In this document: positions 20,923 to 32,437 of the stretch, piece after piece
How positions within the stretch are numbered: position 1 is the first letter of the stretch
How the letters are laid out: the number at the start of each line of letters is the position of its first letter
Source of the DNA: Saccharum officinarum
Lineage: Eukaryota > Streptophyta > Magnoliopsida > Poales > Poaceae
NCBI GenBank assembly: GCA_020631735.1
Contig: CM036209.1
Coordinates: forward strand, 934,743-998,742
Direction: 5' to 3'
Length of the DNA: 64,000 nucleotides
Notes under the pieces: model-generated
What the model saw: only the letters and a program-made list of their open reading frames with translations
What the model was told of the DNA's origin: nothing
The model's database searches: none
Program-made: the position numbers and the translations under genes

Positions 20923-23469
20923 AGCACCCCAAGCTTAACCTTTGCTAGTCCCTTAGCAAAGCTAAACTCAACAAATTTGGATCAATAGTTGCTTCTATGC
21001 TTTCATGCCTCAAAAGTACACATGCGTTCAAACAAAAATTCTCCTTCGGATTAGAATAAACTGATTTGACTTTCAAACTTACCCATATTACCTTCAACTA
21101 TGGAGCTTCTTAGGCTTCACTTGGGTCTTGAGCAATTAAAAGACAGAACAATCAAGTCGAGCACTATGTCTCAAGTCTTTGCTCAACTATTTTTCCAGAG
21201 TTTTTGTAAGTTTTCAAAATAAAACTCAGAGCTTTCATTGTATGACACTCTCAAGTCTCTTAATATATATGATATTTGTGAATCCTCTCCAAGGCAATGA
21301 TGATGTTATGACTTTCTCTTCCTACAACTAAGGCTTATAGTGAAGCTCATAGGAATAGAGAAAACATGAAAGAGCATACTTGCAACACATATATTGTAAA
21401 GTCAAACCTCGGATCCAAAGAGAGTTAAGTCATACAATCAAATCAAGATGTGCATGTGTATAGATGTATGGAGGATATTTATAGTGGCTAACCTAATTCT
21501 ACTTTACTCCTTGAAAATATATCTCTCTTTCAAAACTTGGAAATAACTTTGCAAGAAAACATTGGCTACCTTATTCATCTCTTTTTTCTTTTTTTTTCAG
21601 GCGGGCATCTGAGTACCCATTGTTTTAGATATTTCAGACACTTGTCCATTTTTTCTCAACTCTTTCTTCTCTTTTTTTCATGAATAACTTTTGCATAGCC
21701 ACATTCCTCTTTTCTACAACAAAACTTTTGAGAGATAGCAATAAGATCTAGGAGCATTTATTCAGGGGATATCCTATGGGATATATTTTTGGTGTTCACT
21801 TCTAGCATAAGAGTAAAACATTTTTGAGTGGATCTTGATAGAATGGCATGTTGTTGCGCCTACTCCCAGTGTAGGAGTAGTGCATATGTGGATGGTGTGT
21901 ACGTGATCTTGATTTTAAAAGCATGACAAATCTCTCATAAGGCATCAATAAAGCTTGATTGAACTCAATGCAAAAGCAAGTAGCATATATGAGTGAAAGT
22001 TTTTTCTAGTCTAAGTATCATATATGGCTCTGGTAGGAATTCAAGCTTTGTCATACAGGGGCTCATCATGAAAGATTTTATGTTTTCAAAAGATAAATCT
22101 CCGGAACTCTAGTATCGCTAGGAACAAGATAAACAACAGCTCAGACTTTCTTATATCATATCTGTCAATTACCTAGACTTAGATCAAGCATATGCTACCC
22201 ATGAGTTTCAAGTTTAGAGTAAACTCTTATATCAAATTAGTCATATCCAAAACTCGGGAGAATTCAAGACTGAAAACTAGGTACTTGAAAGGAATTACGA
22301 TAGAGCAACTATTCATCATTTCTATTGTAAGAGCTTACCCAGATTCCATTATTTATTCAGCTCTAAAGAATAGAAAACTAAACATACTTTTTATTTTGCT
22401 TTCAAAGTTTTTAAATCACACCTTACTATATCGATATAACTTGTTAAGATAAAATTTTATTTTGTTTTGGTTTGTTATGCATCTTTTATTTCTTTAGCAA
22501 CCATATAGCAAACTCAAAAAATAATAAAACTAAAAAGGAAGAAATACTTAGCTAAATACTTAGCAACCATATAGCAAACTCAAAAAATAATAAAACTAGA
22601 TGTTGTCGTGGTCTATTGTTGAATGTTGAATGATCCTTCTTGGAGCATGGTTTGTCGGTGGATGTCCTTCTCACCTATGAGTAAAATGAGATGTCTACAG
22701 CCGAGTGACTTAACTCTTGATCATTTGTACCATCGTGTAAAATATTCCAACAAGAATACCAAAAACTTGAGGCTTAGATTAGGAATAAGGGTTAGCGGCC
22801 AGCCATACAAGAATTTGCTCTCCTTATGAGTTTAGACAGATTTTCTATGGGCAAAATTTTAGTATGAGGTCTATTTAGTATCTTTTTGGATTTTTTATTT
22901 TTTATAATGTAGAAAGAAAATATGTATGCATAATAATTTTTATTTTTATGCCACCACAGTGAATATTTCCATGGGCTTGTACACATCGTAGACCTACTCA
23001 CATGGGGCTTAGGATTTTTATATGATGCAATGATGAAACATAGTAAAGGAACTCTCTTCTCTCTTTCTTATTTTCTAATATGCAGCAATGATGATATGCA
23101 ATAAAGTAATATTTTTGTTTTTCTCTTTTCTCTAATGCAAATGCAGAAAAGTAAATATGCTAAAAGGGAAAATAATTAATGCAATTCTAGAAAGTAAATA
23201 TGGATAACTACCGATATTACCTCATGGCAATGGTTCGGATTTTTAAAGTCCTCCGGACAGGACTAGGTCAGAGAGAGTACTTATTTTTTGTGTGCATCAT
23301 CTGGTCTCAGTGATGGAGACTCAGATGACTGTTCCTCTTGTGATAGTGATGATGTTATCTTCTCTTTCCATACTTGTTTAGTCTATGAGCTTGATGTTGA
23401 CGGAATGACTTCTTCTTTGGTGGGTGCTTCAGGCTCTTCATCGTCCCATTCATTCAATCGGGTTTGAAA
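20923..23469 (-). other. Athila 3' non-coding region
   Basis: This is AT-rich internal DNA between the last protease-like frame and the 3' LTR. No frame above about 86 codons is convincing. A TATAGCAAACTCAAAAAATA segment occurs twice (near 22506 and 22568). It occupies the position where pol would be expected. Confidence 0.7.
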
Positions 23470-24010
23470 CTAGTCCTTCTCAACTTCTCCTTCAGAATCC
23501 CTCCATCCATTCCTAGGGAGTTGATCCTCTTGACAGTGGGATGATTGACGTCTCCTCCTCTGGGAGTGGGTCTTCTTCGGCTGCTCAAAAGTAGTGTAAC
23601 TGTTAAAACAATAGCGTACCTTTTCTTCTGGGAGTTGGAAGTGGATTTGTCCAGATCCAACGTAGATGACTACATTGGTAGTATTGATGAACGGTCTTTC
23701 TAGAATAATGGGTGAATCATCTTCTTCCTCCATGTCCAGGACCATAAAGTCGGTGGGAGCATAGTGATATTGAATCTTGACCATTATGTCCTTTGCTATG
23801 TCCTCTAGGAATCGTATTGATTGATCCACCATCTGTAGCTGCATATATGTTAGGTACAAAGGTTCGTTACCAAATATATATTCATATCTTACCTTTGAAA
23901 TTATGTTAACACCCGATCCAGCATCGTAGAAAGTCTTGTGGAAGATCTTCTGACCAATAGTACACTTGATTGTTGGTACGCCAGGGTCATCCTTCTTAGC
24001 AAGGAATGGT
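23470..24010 (-). pseudogene. Second protease-like domain of Athila element
   Basis: On the minus strand a retropepsin-like segment runs from a TIGQKIFHKTFYDAGSGVNI stretch (near 23980-23890) through LQMVDQSIRFLEDIAKDI to SPIILERPFI and the IYVGSGQIHF flap-like strand. The expected catalytic D-[ST]-G reads D-A-G. It follows directly after another protease-like domain (24123-24896) and is diverged from it, so it is not a recent tandem copy. The downstream tail is basic (QRRRRQ). The reading frame is interrupted near 23860. It resembles aspartic protease-like ORFs common in grass gypsy elements. Confidence 0.65.
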
Positions 24011-24122
24011 GAAGCGAGGAGGTGGTCGTACTCTGATTGGATGGTGTTGATTATGTTGATTGTCTCTTTAGGTTACTGGCTGGTCTTGTTCTTCCTCCTT
24101 CTTCTGTTCTTCTTCTTCTTAG

Positions 24123-24896
24123 TCACTGCTGTTGTCTCTTTGGGCAGGTTTGCCTTCTATGGATGAGCAGAGAATATAGTATATGGTCCTTGAATGAGAA
24201 CTTCTTTTTATCCTTGATAGTGAAACAAATCTTGGTGGTGTCCACGTAGATGATGGCCTTTGCGGTGCTCAGGAAAGGTCGGTCCAAAATGATGGGTGCC
24301 CACTCATCTCTACCTATTTCTAGAACCACAAAGTCTACGGGAACATATGATTGTCCCACTCGAATGATGGCATCTTCTAGAATTCCTTTGGGGTAGCAGA
24401 GTGACTGATCTGCAAACTGTAAACGTATATTTGTGTACAACAAAGGATCTCCTATAATCTTATCATAAATTACATTAGGCATGATGTTAACACTTGCTCC
24501 AAAGTTATAGATAGCTTCCTGAAAGATATGAAATCCAATGGAGATGGTAATGATAGATCTCCTTGGATCACCTTTCTTGTTGGAGAGTGAATAATCTATC
24601 CACCTTCCCTCTGATGGTTGAGTGTAGTAGAAAGCTGCATTATGAATATCGATAAGATTTGCAGTTTCTAAATCTTCCGGCTGCTCTAGAATCTTACCTT
24701 TGTCAGATGGAGGAACATCAGCTGCTGGCTGAGCTATTTGTGATTCTATCATTTTATTAAAATTATGCTGATTCTTAATGGCAGAAGCAAAGATATCCAT
24801 TCTAGTACTTATGTTCTCTAGGATTTTATCATTGGAAGCTACTTTCATAGACATCTGATCCATAAGTCTAGATTGACCCGCAACTAACTCTCTCAA
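24123..24896 (-). pseudogene. First protease-like domain of Athila element
   Basis: A 257-residue minus-strand frame. Residues about 1-70 are a helical Gag linker (MRELVAGQSRLMDQMSMKVA). Residues about 115-235 are retropepsin-like, with FGASVNIMPNVIYDKI where Athila proteases normally read D-L-G-A-S-V. The catalytic aspartate is therefore replaced by asparagine (NFGASV), and the conserved WAPIILDRPFLSTAKAIIYV strand follows. The frame is long but the enzyme is probably inactive. Confidence 0.7.
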
Positions 24897-24949
24897 AGGT
24901 GGTTGATTGAAATTATTATAATTGTTACCTTGAAAGTTACCTTAGTAGG

Positions 24950-26015
24950 TACCTTGATAGTTTGGCCTCTGTTGCTAATTTCATCCTTGATTCTATTGAG
25001 GACAATAATTGTTGTTATTTATGTAGTTTACATCCTCTTGAGTTTCTGGATAGTTGCACCCTGAATGCCCAGTGTCGCCACACACTTCACACATCATGCA
25101 AGAATCATGAATGTGCATGACTTCTTTCTTCTCACTAACTCGGTCTTCAAGCTTCTTCATCAGCAGGTCCATCTTAGCAGACAACATGTCTACCTCCTTG
25201 AGTTAATGCATTGCTCCTCCTCTCTTGCGAGGCTGAGTATGTTCTTCATTCGAGCTTTGATTGGAGGCCATCTTCTCAACAAGAGCTATTGCATCTCTGA
25301 GGTTAAGTAACAGAAAAGCACCTCCAACAGCAGCATCCATTGTTTTATGGGTACTAGTGGTCAACCCATGGTAAAAGGTCTGCATGAGTAGCTAATTCTC
25401 CATCCCATGATGAGGACATTCTGATATATAGTCTTAAAAGCGTTCCCATGCCTTAGGGACAGATTCATCATGATGTTGCTAAAAACTTGAGATTCTCCAA
25501 CGCAGAGCATTGGTCTTGCTTGTAGGAAAGAACTTTGCTAGGAAGGCAGTGGAGTAGTTATACCATGTGGTATTTCTTTTTTTGTTGGCGTAGAACTGCT
25601 GTTTTGCCTTCCCCAAGAGTGAAAACAGAAAAAGGCGGAGTAGATCATCCTTGGTTACTCCCTTGATAGTGAAGGTGCTACAGATGTCCAAAAAGTGTTA
25701 GAGATGTGCAATAGCATCTTCATGTGCCTTTCCACAAAACTGGTTGGCTTGCACCATGTTGATAAGAGCAGGCTTGAGCTCGAATCCATTGTCTCCAACA
25801 TTGACCTCAGGTCCAGTAGGGATGTTGGCTATAGTTGGAGCAGAGAATTCATGAAGACTCTTATTAGCCATAGCTTCAAATTCTAGTGTTAAGCTTTGCC
25901 TTATATGGTTGTCCTCTGACTCTAAAGCTGATACTCTCTTGAGTTTAGCCTTAGTTCTCTTGAGTAGCACTTCTGAATCGTCAATGAAGTTTGTCGGTAG
26001 GTTAAAACCGATCAT
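24950..26015 (-). pseudogene. Athila gag with zinc knuckle, multiply broken
   Basis: It starts at ATG 26015 (MIGFNLPTN). The N-terminal half has the Athila Gag signature FELKPALINMVQANQFCGKA. A single stop at about 25697 splits it from DLLRLFLFSLLGKAKQQFYA. Further fragments follow at 25203-25385 and 24993-25187. The last contains a degenerate zinc knuckle (CEVCGDTGHSGC, with shortened H-to-C spacing). The protein would form the particle and bind RNA, but the stops make it non-functional here. Confidence 0.8.
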
Positions 26016-26140
26016 ACATTACCCTATATAAGATACACAAGTAGACAAAACAAGGGTAAACCTGTTTGAGCAGAGGTCAATGGTTATTTCAATCACATCA
26101 ATTAATATAAGTTTACCAATACTTCATGTGCAAGCTACCT

Positions 26141-26158
26141 TCCCCGGCAACGGCGCCA
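26141..26158 (-). other. Athila primer-binding site
   Basis: On the minus strand it reads TGGCGCCGTTGCCGGGGA, 8 bases from the LTR end. This is the standard Athila-type Asp-tRNA complement. Confidence 0.9.
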
Positions 26159-26166
26159 GAAATGCT

Positions 26167-27750
26167 TGTTGGTATTTATTAACTCCTCACTTGTTTTAGT
26201 AGTCACCTATTAATTACCTACACCTCTAGCATTACTACACTAGGTTGTCATCCCCAGTGATGGTGCCAGAAATGTTTGTTGGTACTAGCATTACTACAAA
26301 AATAATACTAAGTAGATGTTTATCATTTTATGTGACTAGAAAGAATATAAAGATATGAATAAAAAGAGTTATGTAAGCAGACAGATAATTATACCATTGT
26401 AGCACTTCATCTGAGAGTATATCAGTTATCGTATTTATATTTTACCATAGGGAAGGTGTAGCTTTGGACATGTATTGATAACTTATAACATTGATGGAGA
26501 AATAAACCATAGTCAATCACTCTACTCGTAACAGGGGTAAGTCACAAGATAAGACATATATGATAAGCATTGAACAAGCGTTATAATAAGTAAATCACTC
26601 AGAGCACTCCTATCTATAGCAATAGCATGGTCAAGTTAGAATATTAGAGGAATAATTCCTAAGTCATCCTTAACTACAAGTCAAAGCATACGATGATTAG
26701 TGCAGTTACACCTAGTAATCATGGTTAAGATCATCATTATATCCGCACATAAGGGGCATTACTTAGGTAAGTTTGAGTACAGAAACCTCTCCCTTCCTTC
26801 GTAACCAGGCCCTACTTCCTCAACCTATACTCGGGGAGTGGACTACAAAGGACTCAACGGGAGTGTCACATCCGTGATCTGCCACATAACCTAGAATATA
26901 GAATGTATTCGCACGTAAATAACATATAAGCACCATGCTTACATGATCTTTACCACCCACCCATGGTACCTTATTAGGGTGAATGCTAAACGAACTTATG
27001 CATAAACATAATGATAAACTAACTATACTAAGCATATAATCAAAGTAGACAATGAACATTGCAACCAAGAACATAAATAAGATGAATACTATATTGTCTT
27101 GACAATTATACTAAAGTATATAAAAATAATGGAGATACAATGAGAGAGGGGTATAAGAATTATACTGAACCAAACTCTAGACGATGCCAGGAATCCAAGC
27201 GAAGATCTGCTTGGCTCCCTCTAGACCTAGCCTAACTAGCTGTGCGCTAGAAACTAGAGCACCTCTAAGGATATTAGGGTTTTTGGTTCTAGATGACTTG
27301 ATCTCAAATGACTTGATGCCTTAGGGGGGCTAGGGTCTCCTTATATAGCCTAGAGGGTCCAACGTGAGCCCTTGGATTAGACCGACTTGAAGGACGACAT
27401 AGATGCAGTCTAGGGAGACGGTAGAGGAACATTTTAGAAGCTGATAGGCGAGGGCCACTACCAGGGGCCGGCCAGCCCCACCTAGCGGCCTCTCGGGCTC
27501 TGCCTCGGAGGGTTGCCTCCTGGTGTCCTCTGAAGTCTTCTAGAATAGTTTTCATCACAGTTAAGTTTAATTCATTTTGATGTTTTAATCCTCCTTTCTA
27601 GTTTTCTGGATATACCCTGTAGAAAATACAGATTCACCAAAACTTTTGAAAATTGTCAGTTTGAACCCCTAAATTTTTATTGGTGATCTATTTCAAGCAT
27701 TTCTTCATGTTATGTTGACGGTTTAATATGGTAGATAACTACTGTCAACA
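26167..27750 (-). repeat. Athila 5' LTR (1584 bp)
   Basis: It has the same ends as the 3' LTR. It contains an internal copy of the LTR-end/primer-site junction at 26251-26282 (see findings), also present in the 3' LTR at 19461-19492. Confidence 0.9.
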
Positions 27751-28071
27751 TTAGGCCAATGATGATGAAAAGTAGGAGGTGGCACTGATTGGTTTTCTAC
27801 TAATGTCTTGGTTTTCTACACATGTTCAGTTTTCTTACTGTAAATGCCTATGTGCAACTAGGCCTATTAATTGTCAAGTGCTAGCTTGGCTATACCTATC
27901 TGTCTAGGCAAACAAACAGGCCCTTTGCCTTTGCCTTAAACTAGTTTTTCTGTCCAATGCTTGCTTGATTCTACATTTCTGTTCCGTATGCTCCAGTGCC
28001 ACCAGTGAGTCCTTATGGTATTTTGAAATTGTGAAAACTGAGGCAGCCTATTTGGGTTGTGTAGATTTGAG

Positions 28072-28362
28072 ATGAGTCCCTGCTATATTGTGTTCAATGG
28101 CTGTCAGCCAGAAGTTTACTACAACTGTCCTGACTTCTAGGGCCAAGTTCATAGATTTCCTTGTGCTTCTTATAAAAAGTACAACTCTTATGAAGATGGA
28201 ATTGCTGCCTTCAAGTCAAGAACCAACTCAAATCCACCCTTAGCCCATGATGATGACTTCTGTCTTCAAAACCCAACAACCACTCCACCCTCTTTCTCCT
28301 TCAAAACTGTTGTAATTGTAGTCCTCTTAATCTTTGTCTGTCTCCTATGGAAGAAGCTCTGA
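28072..28362 (+). pseudogene. Viroplasmin/RNase H1 N-terminal-like fragment
   Basis: The frame from ATG 28072 reads MSPCYIVFNGCQPEVYYNCP, then a TAG at 28138-28140, then continues in frame with QVHRFPCASYKKYNSYEDGI and AAFKS. This is the pattern of the viroplasmin / RNase H1 N-terminal domain (Y-V-V-F-x-G-x-x-P-G-V-Y ... S-Y-K-x-Y-x-S-x-E-x-A-x-A-A-F), a small hybrid-binding fold found in many uncharacterised grass proteins. The usual G of PGVY is E. The frame ends at 28360-28362 after a hydrophobic stretch (TVVIVVLLIFVCLLW). The single internal stop makes it a pseudogene, or else an exon whose true start is later. Confidence 0.6.
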
Positions 28363-28665
28363 GCTCATGTACTGATTGTAAGTATGATGGTTAGACTTGA
28401 TTTAGCTGAAATTATAATGGTTATAGCTCCGTTAACTGCTACTCTAATTTGAAATATATATATATATACTCTAAATTTAGATGAGGTCGTACCATGAAAA
28501 TTATTAATGGTTGTTAAAGTTACACTTTGGTATGAGTTGTGGACTTCACTGATGGATTTTTGTTGGATTATTTTCTTCTTTATTGATCTTATTACTAAGG
28601 AAGCTCTAATCCTACTGCATGCTAACGATCGCAGGCTATTCGAAACAGAGGAGGCCCACAATAAG

Positions 28666-29757
28666 ATGAACATGTTGGCTAGCCTCATAGAGGATGATGT
28701 TTTTGAGATCCTCCGCCGCCTCCCCACCCGCTCCTTGTTCTACTGTAAATGTGTCTGCCGCTCCTGGAACTGCCTCATCTCGAACTCCAGCAACCATAAG
28801 AATCTACCCCAGACTGTGGCCGGCTTCTTCTTCGACAATGAGAGCGGCAATCGACACTTCACCAGCGTCCCTGGTGTATGCCCCCTCCTTAGAATTCTTG
28901 CCCTTCAACCATGACAATGTAGCTGTCTCAGATTGCTGATATGGCCTCATCCTATGCTGGTGCCTTGGGGCTGATGGATACCGCTATGTCGTCTGCAATC
29001 TAATGACCCAGAAGTTTAATATACTGCAGCCTAACACCCATGATGTTGGCCATTCTGTTGGTGAGGCTCGCTTCGGGTTCGATTCGATAGCCTCCTCGTA
29101 CTTCCATGTGATTGAATATGTGGATGACGATGGTTTGTGCGCAGGTGTGGAGATCTACTCATCTGAAACTACAACATGGATTTATAAGGAATCTGAATGG
29201 GGCAAGGATACTGATGTGACATTTTCAAGATCACCAAGTGTGTTTCTTAACGGTTGTCTACACATTATGGGGGACTCTAGGGGTACTCTAAGATACTTAT
29301 TATGGATATGGAGAAAAACACATGGAATAAAATTGATTGGCCTAGTGGTCTTTAACACTCCATGCATCAAACTCAGAGTCACTTGTGTGTATGTACTATT
29401 GTTGGTCCCAATGAATCCAAGCTTTCAATTTGGATCCTTGAAGACTATGGTACTGATAATTGGACATTGAAGCATACGGTCAGCATACGGATCCTGTTTG
29501 GAAGGATTAATATTAAATTTGGTTTCGTGGATTGTGCTGAGGACTACATAGTGATTACAGTTCACCCAGAATGGAATTTGATTTTCTTTGCTAGGGAGGA
29601 TGGAACAATCATCGCATATGAAATGGACCACATAAAAGTTCATGTCATCCTTGCCCTTGTCTTTTGGTATGGTATACATAGCGTTAAAATAGAGTTCATC
29701 TGCAAACTTTACTATCTTCCTTATGTTTCCTTGTTCTTGGATTTATTAGCAGAGTAG
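28666..29757 (+). pseudogene. F-box protein pseudogene
   Basis: It starts at ATG 28666 (MNMLASLIEDDVFEILRRLP). The F-box core DDVFEILRRLPTRSLFYCKC and CRSWNCLIS is clear at about residues 10-45; it would bind SKP1 in an SCF ubiquitin ligase. The downstream part matches a plant F-box-associated domain (DGYRYVVCNLMTQKFNILQP; later NESKLSIWILEDYGTDNWTL). The frame is broken by a shift near 28875, a TGA at 28938, another shift near 29280 and a further stop before 29362. A possible 3' splice site (ACGATCGCAG) precedes it at 28634. It is the best host gene remnant in the window. Confidence 0.8.
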
Positions 29758-32437
29758 TAAATAAAGTTGCATTTGATGTTTCTCTTTGTCATGCATTTTA
29801 AATGGACCAATGTTGTTTGCTTGTCTGTGGACATGTTAATTTTCTCAACGATGGATGTTGTCATTATTTTAGCTAAACTAGTGTGCCATTTTTGTTTTGT
29901 TTGCAAATTGAATTATTTATTTGGTGCGCACATGCATTACGGTGGTGTTACAGCTCCCATCGCCGTTTCATCCATTAATTTAGCTGTAGTAGAATACTTA
30001 TATTGATTTCTAATATCATGGGTACATGTGGTATGCTAACGATGGCACTCTCATATACCTTTTCTTTTGCAAAGATAAAGTTTAACTTGATTAAATTATA
30101 TGAGATTGTTTATAAATAAAATATGAGTAGTTTCAATCCAGCTTTTGAATTAAATTATATTTTGAGTAATCTGGTCTTAGTAACTTTTCACATGGTTTTC
30201 CTCAAGTAAATAAATCAAGCATATAGGCCTTTTCTTTTACATAATATAAAATTCTTGGTAGTCGTTTCTTTTCAACTATAGCGCTATTTTTGGCATTTCT
30301 TAGTGTTCTCATGATCGTACCAATGAGCCCTCTCTTAGCACGCTATTTATAAAGCTTTTTCTATGATTGGTGCAATGTTCTTAGTGGTCCTTTCTTTGTC
30401 TATTTGTATGTTTCCTGTGCTTGCTGTTTGCTATGAGTAGAAGAGAACAGTACGTAAGTGCTGGAGGCTGCAAGCTGCAGAAAAGAAGATCGATGGTTTT
30501 ACGAGGAGGTTACCATTGGTTGTGCAGCAAGTGAAAGGCACGTATACCATGTGACCATCCTTCTTACCTATTCACCTTTAATCACTTAATTCATACTGCA
30601 TGTGTCTACCTTGACTACCACTAAGAATTTTCTAGCTTTGTACCTGTACCTTGTCACCTATGGGATTATGCATTGGGTAGTATTTCTGCTAGTGCTCAAT
30701 TAAATGACCATGATCTGTAACTTGATTAATGGTATATGTAATAAACGTTAAAATATACTTTTTAGCAACATGGACAGAAGGGTGCTAGAGTATTTGGCTA
30801 CTTTCTAAATGCTCTAGTTTCTCTCCCTATGGACCTATCTGTAAGTGACAACTCGGGACTTATAGTACAACCATGAGTGCTATATGGCTCTGGCTTTACT
30901 CATAGTATGAAGAGGTTGGCCGCCTCGGGTGAAAGGTTAAATCACGGCTCATGGTAAAAGTGTACAACCTCTGTAGAGTGTAAACTGGTATATCAGCCGT
31001 ACTCACGGACATGAGCAGCCTTATGATCCTTATGGAATAGAAGAACATCTATGATTAATTTTTTTATGCTATACATTATTCTTGTTTACATGATCATGTG
31101 GTCATATGGGCTTGTGCTAAACTTGTTGCTACTCAATTGCTAAAAGTATGACTCACTAAAAGCTAATCGCAGTAAACCAGTGCCAGCCTTAGCCTCATGA
31201 AACCCATGTTATATTTATTGAGTATGACATGTACTTACACTTGCTTTATATTCAAATTTTGAAAAAAAATCCTAGATGGGTAACAAAGGATGGAGCTTGG
31301 TTAAAGTTTTTGAGGAGTGCTAGGCATATGTACCCTTAGTCAACCATCCTTGTGGTGTTTAGAGGCTTCACTTGAAGGTTAGAATGTTAAGTTTTCACTA
31401 CTCTGATAAATCTTGTCTCTATGTAATATTACTGCCGTTATATAATAAAGCATTATCTCTTGATACTACTATAATTTGTCGTCTTATGCGTGAGACTGAT
31501 CTCTCGGCACACATAGGATTCTGCATCCGATTTTTCCATAAAATCGGGTGTGACATACTACCACTATTCACTAGTTACACACAAGCACAACTAGAGGGCT
31601 ACAACTACATAGCAACGCAAGTTAAGCTAAGCTACTAGGCTACACAAGCTAACTAGCACAAGAGAGCTATTAATTAACTACACAAGTTTACTAGTTACAT
31701 AAGAGCAACCACGCTAGCACAACTAAAGAATAAGTAATACAAGCTAGTGTAAGGAGATTGCAAACCAATGAGAAGAAGATGACACAAAGATTGTTATCCT
31801 AAGGTCTGGTGGTTTGCCAACCACTTAATCCCTGTTGAGGCAAGCCTAAGGTTGCCGCTGATTGTTGGCGATCCTTAACAATCAATTTGACCCACCAATT
31901 AAGACATAAAAGAGGAGAAATTAGCAACCATATGCACATATGCATTTACTATTGACCCAATTCCACATGTATTTGGAGATTATTGTTTTGGAGGACTTAA
32001 ACTCAAATACATGGGAAAATACACCAAAGGCGCATTTCAACAAGGCGTAATGCTGAATTGCGCAAAGGAATAATAGAAAGGTCCATCTACCTAGATAATT
32101 TGGGCGTGAAACCACCCATGCGAAGGCGGTGGCGGGGAGAGCCGGTCAGGGTGTGACCACACCCTTGGTGCGGGCGCACCGTCCCTAGCTCCTCTCGACC
32201 ACTCCTTTGGAAGGCGGTGCCTGGACAACATGTAGAGGCGGTGGCATGTGGGGTTCCCACCGGATATGCTCTCCAAACCACCATAGAACCTAAATAAATA
32301 GAGGGGGAGAGCTCCCTCTTCAATACACACCATTTGAGCAACACCTCACTCTCTCTTGTACTTTTACCTTTTAGTAGTTATTTAGAGCAAGACAAAGCTA
32401 CCTTAGAGGGCTTGACTCCTTGGAAGAAGAGATTCTT
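29758..32437. other. Gene-free DNA with decayed LTR fragments
   Basis: About 30780-31560 looks like a gypsy LTR interior (GTGTACAACCTCTGTAGAGTG near 30960, ending AAAATCGGGTGTGACA near 31555). 31560-31920 is rich in CTAGCACAAG/CTACACAAGCTAACTAG words similar to Sirevirus LTR text near 6540-6600. 32290-32400 has an LTR-promoter-like AAATAAATAGAGGGGGAGAG. None has complete ends. I see no gene. Confidence 0.4.

Larger units (their letters stand above)
19378..27750 (-). mobile_element. Complete Athila-type gypsy element, non-autonomous
   Basis: The 8373 bp element is flanked by a perfect target duplication TTAGG (19373-19377 and 27751-27755). Its LTRs begin and end TGTTG...CAACA. The primer site TGGCGCCGTTGCCGGGGA (minus strand, 26158-26141) is the Asp-tRNA-type site typical of Athila. 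In element order it holds the 5' LTR (27750-26167), gag, zinc knuckle, two protease-like domains, 2.5 kb of AT-rich non-coding DNA, and the 3' LTR (20922-19378). No reverse transcriptase, RNase H or integrase motif appears on either strand, so it would need proteins from elsewhere. Many differences between the LTRs indicate an older insertion. Confidence 0.9.

Noticed and set aside
32087..32344. 80-85 codon minus-strand frames near 32090-32344
   Set aside because: They overlap each other in different frames over a GC-rich LTR-like promoter segment and have no recognisable domain.
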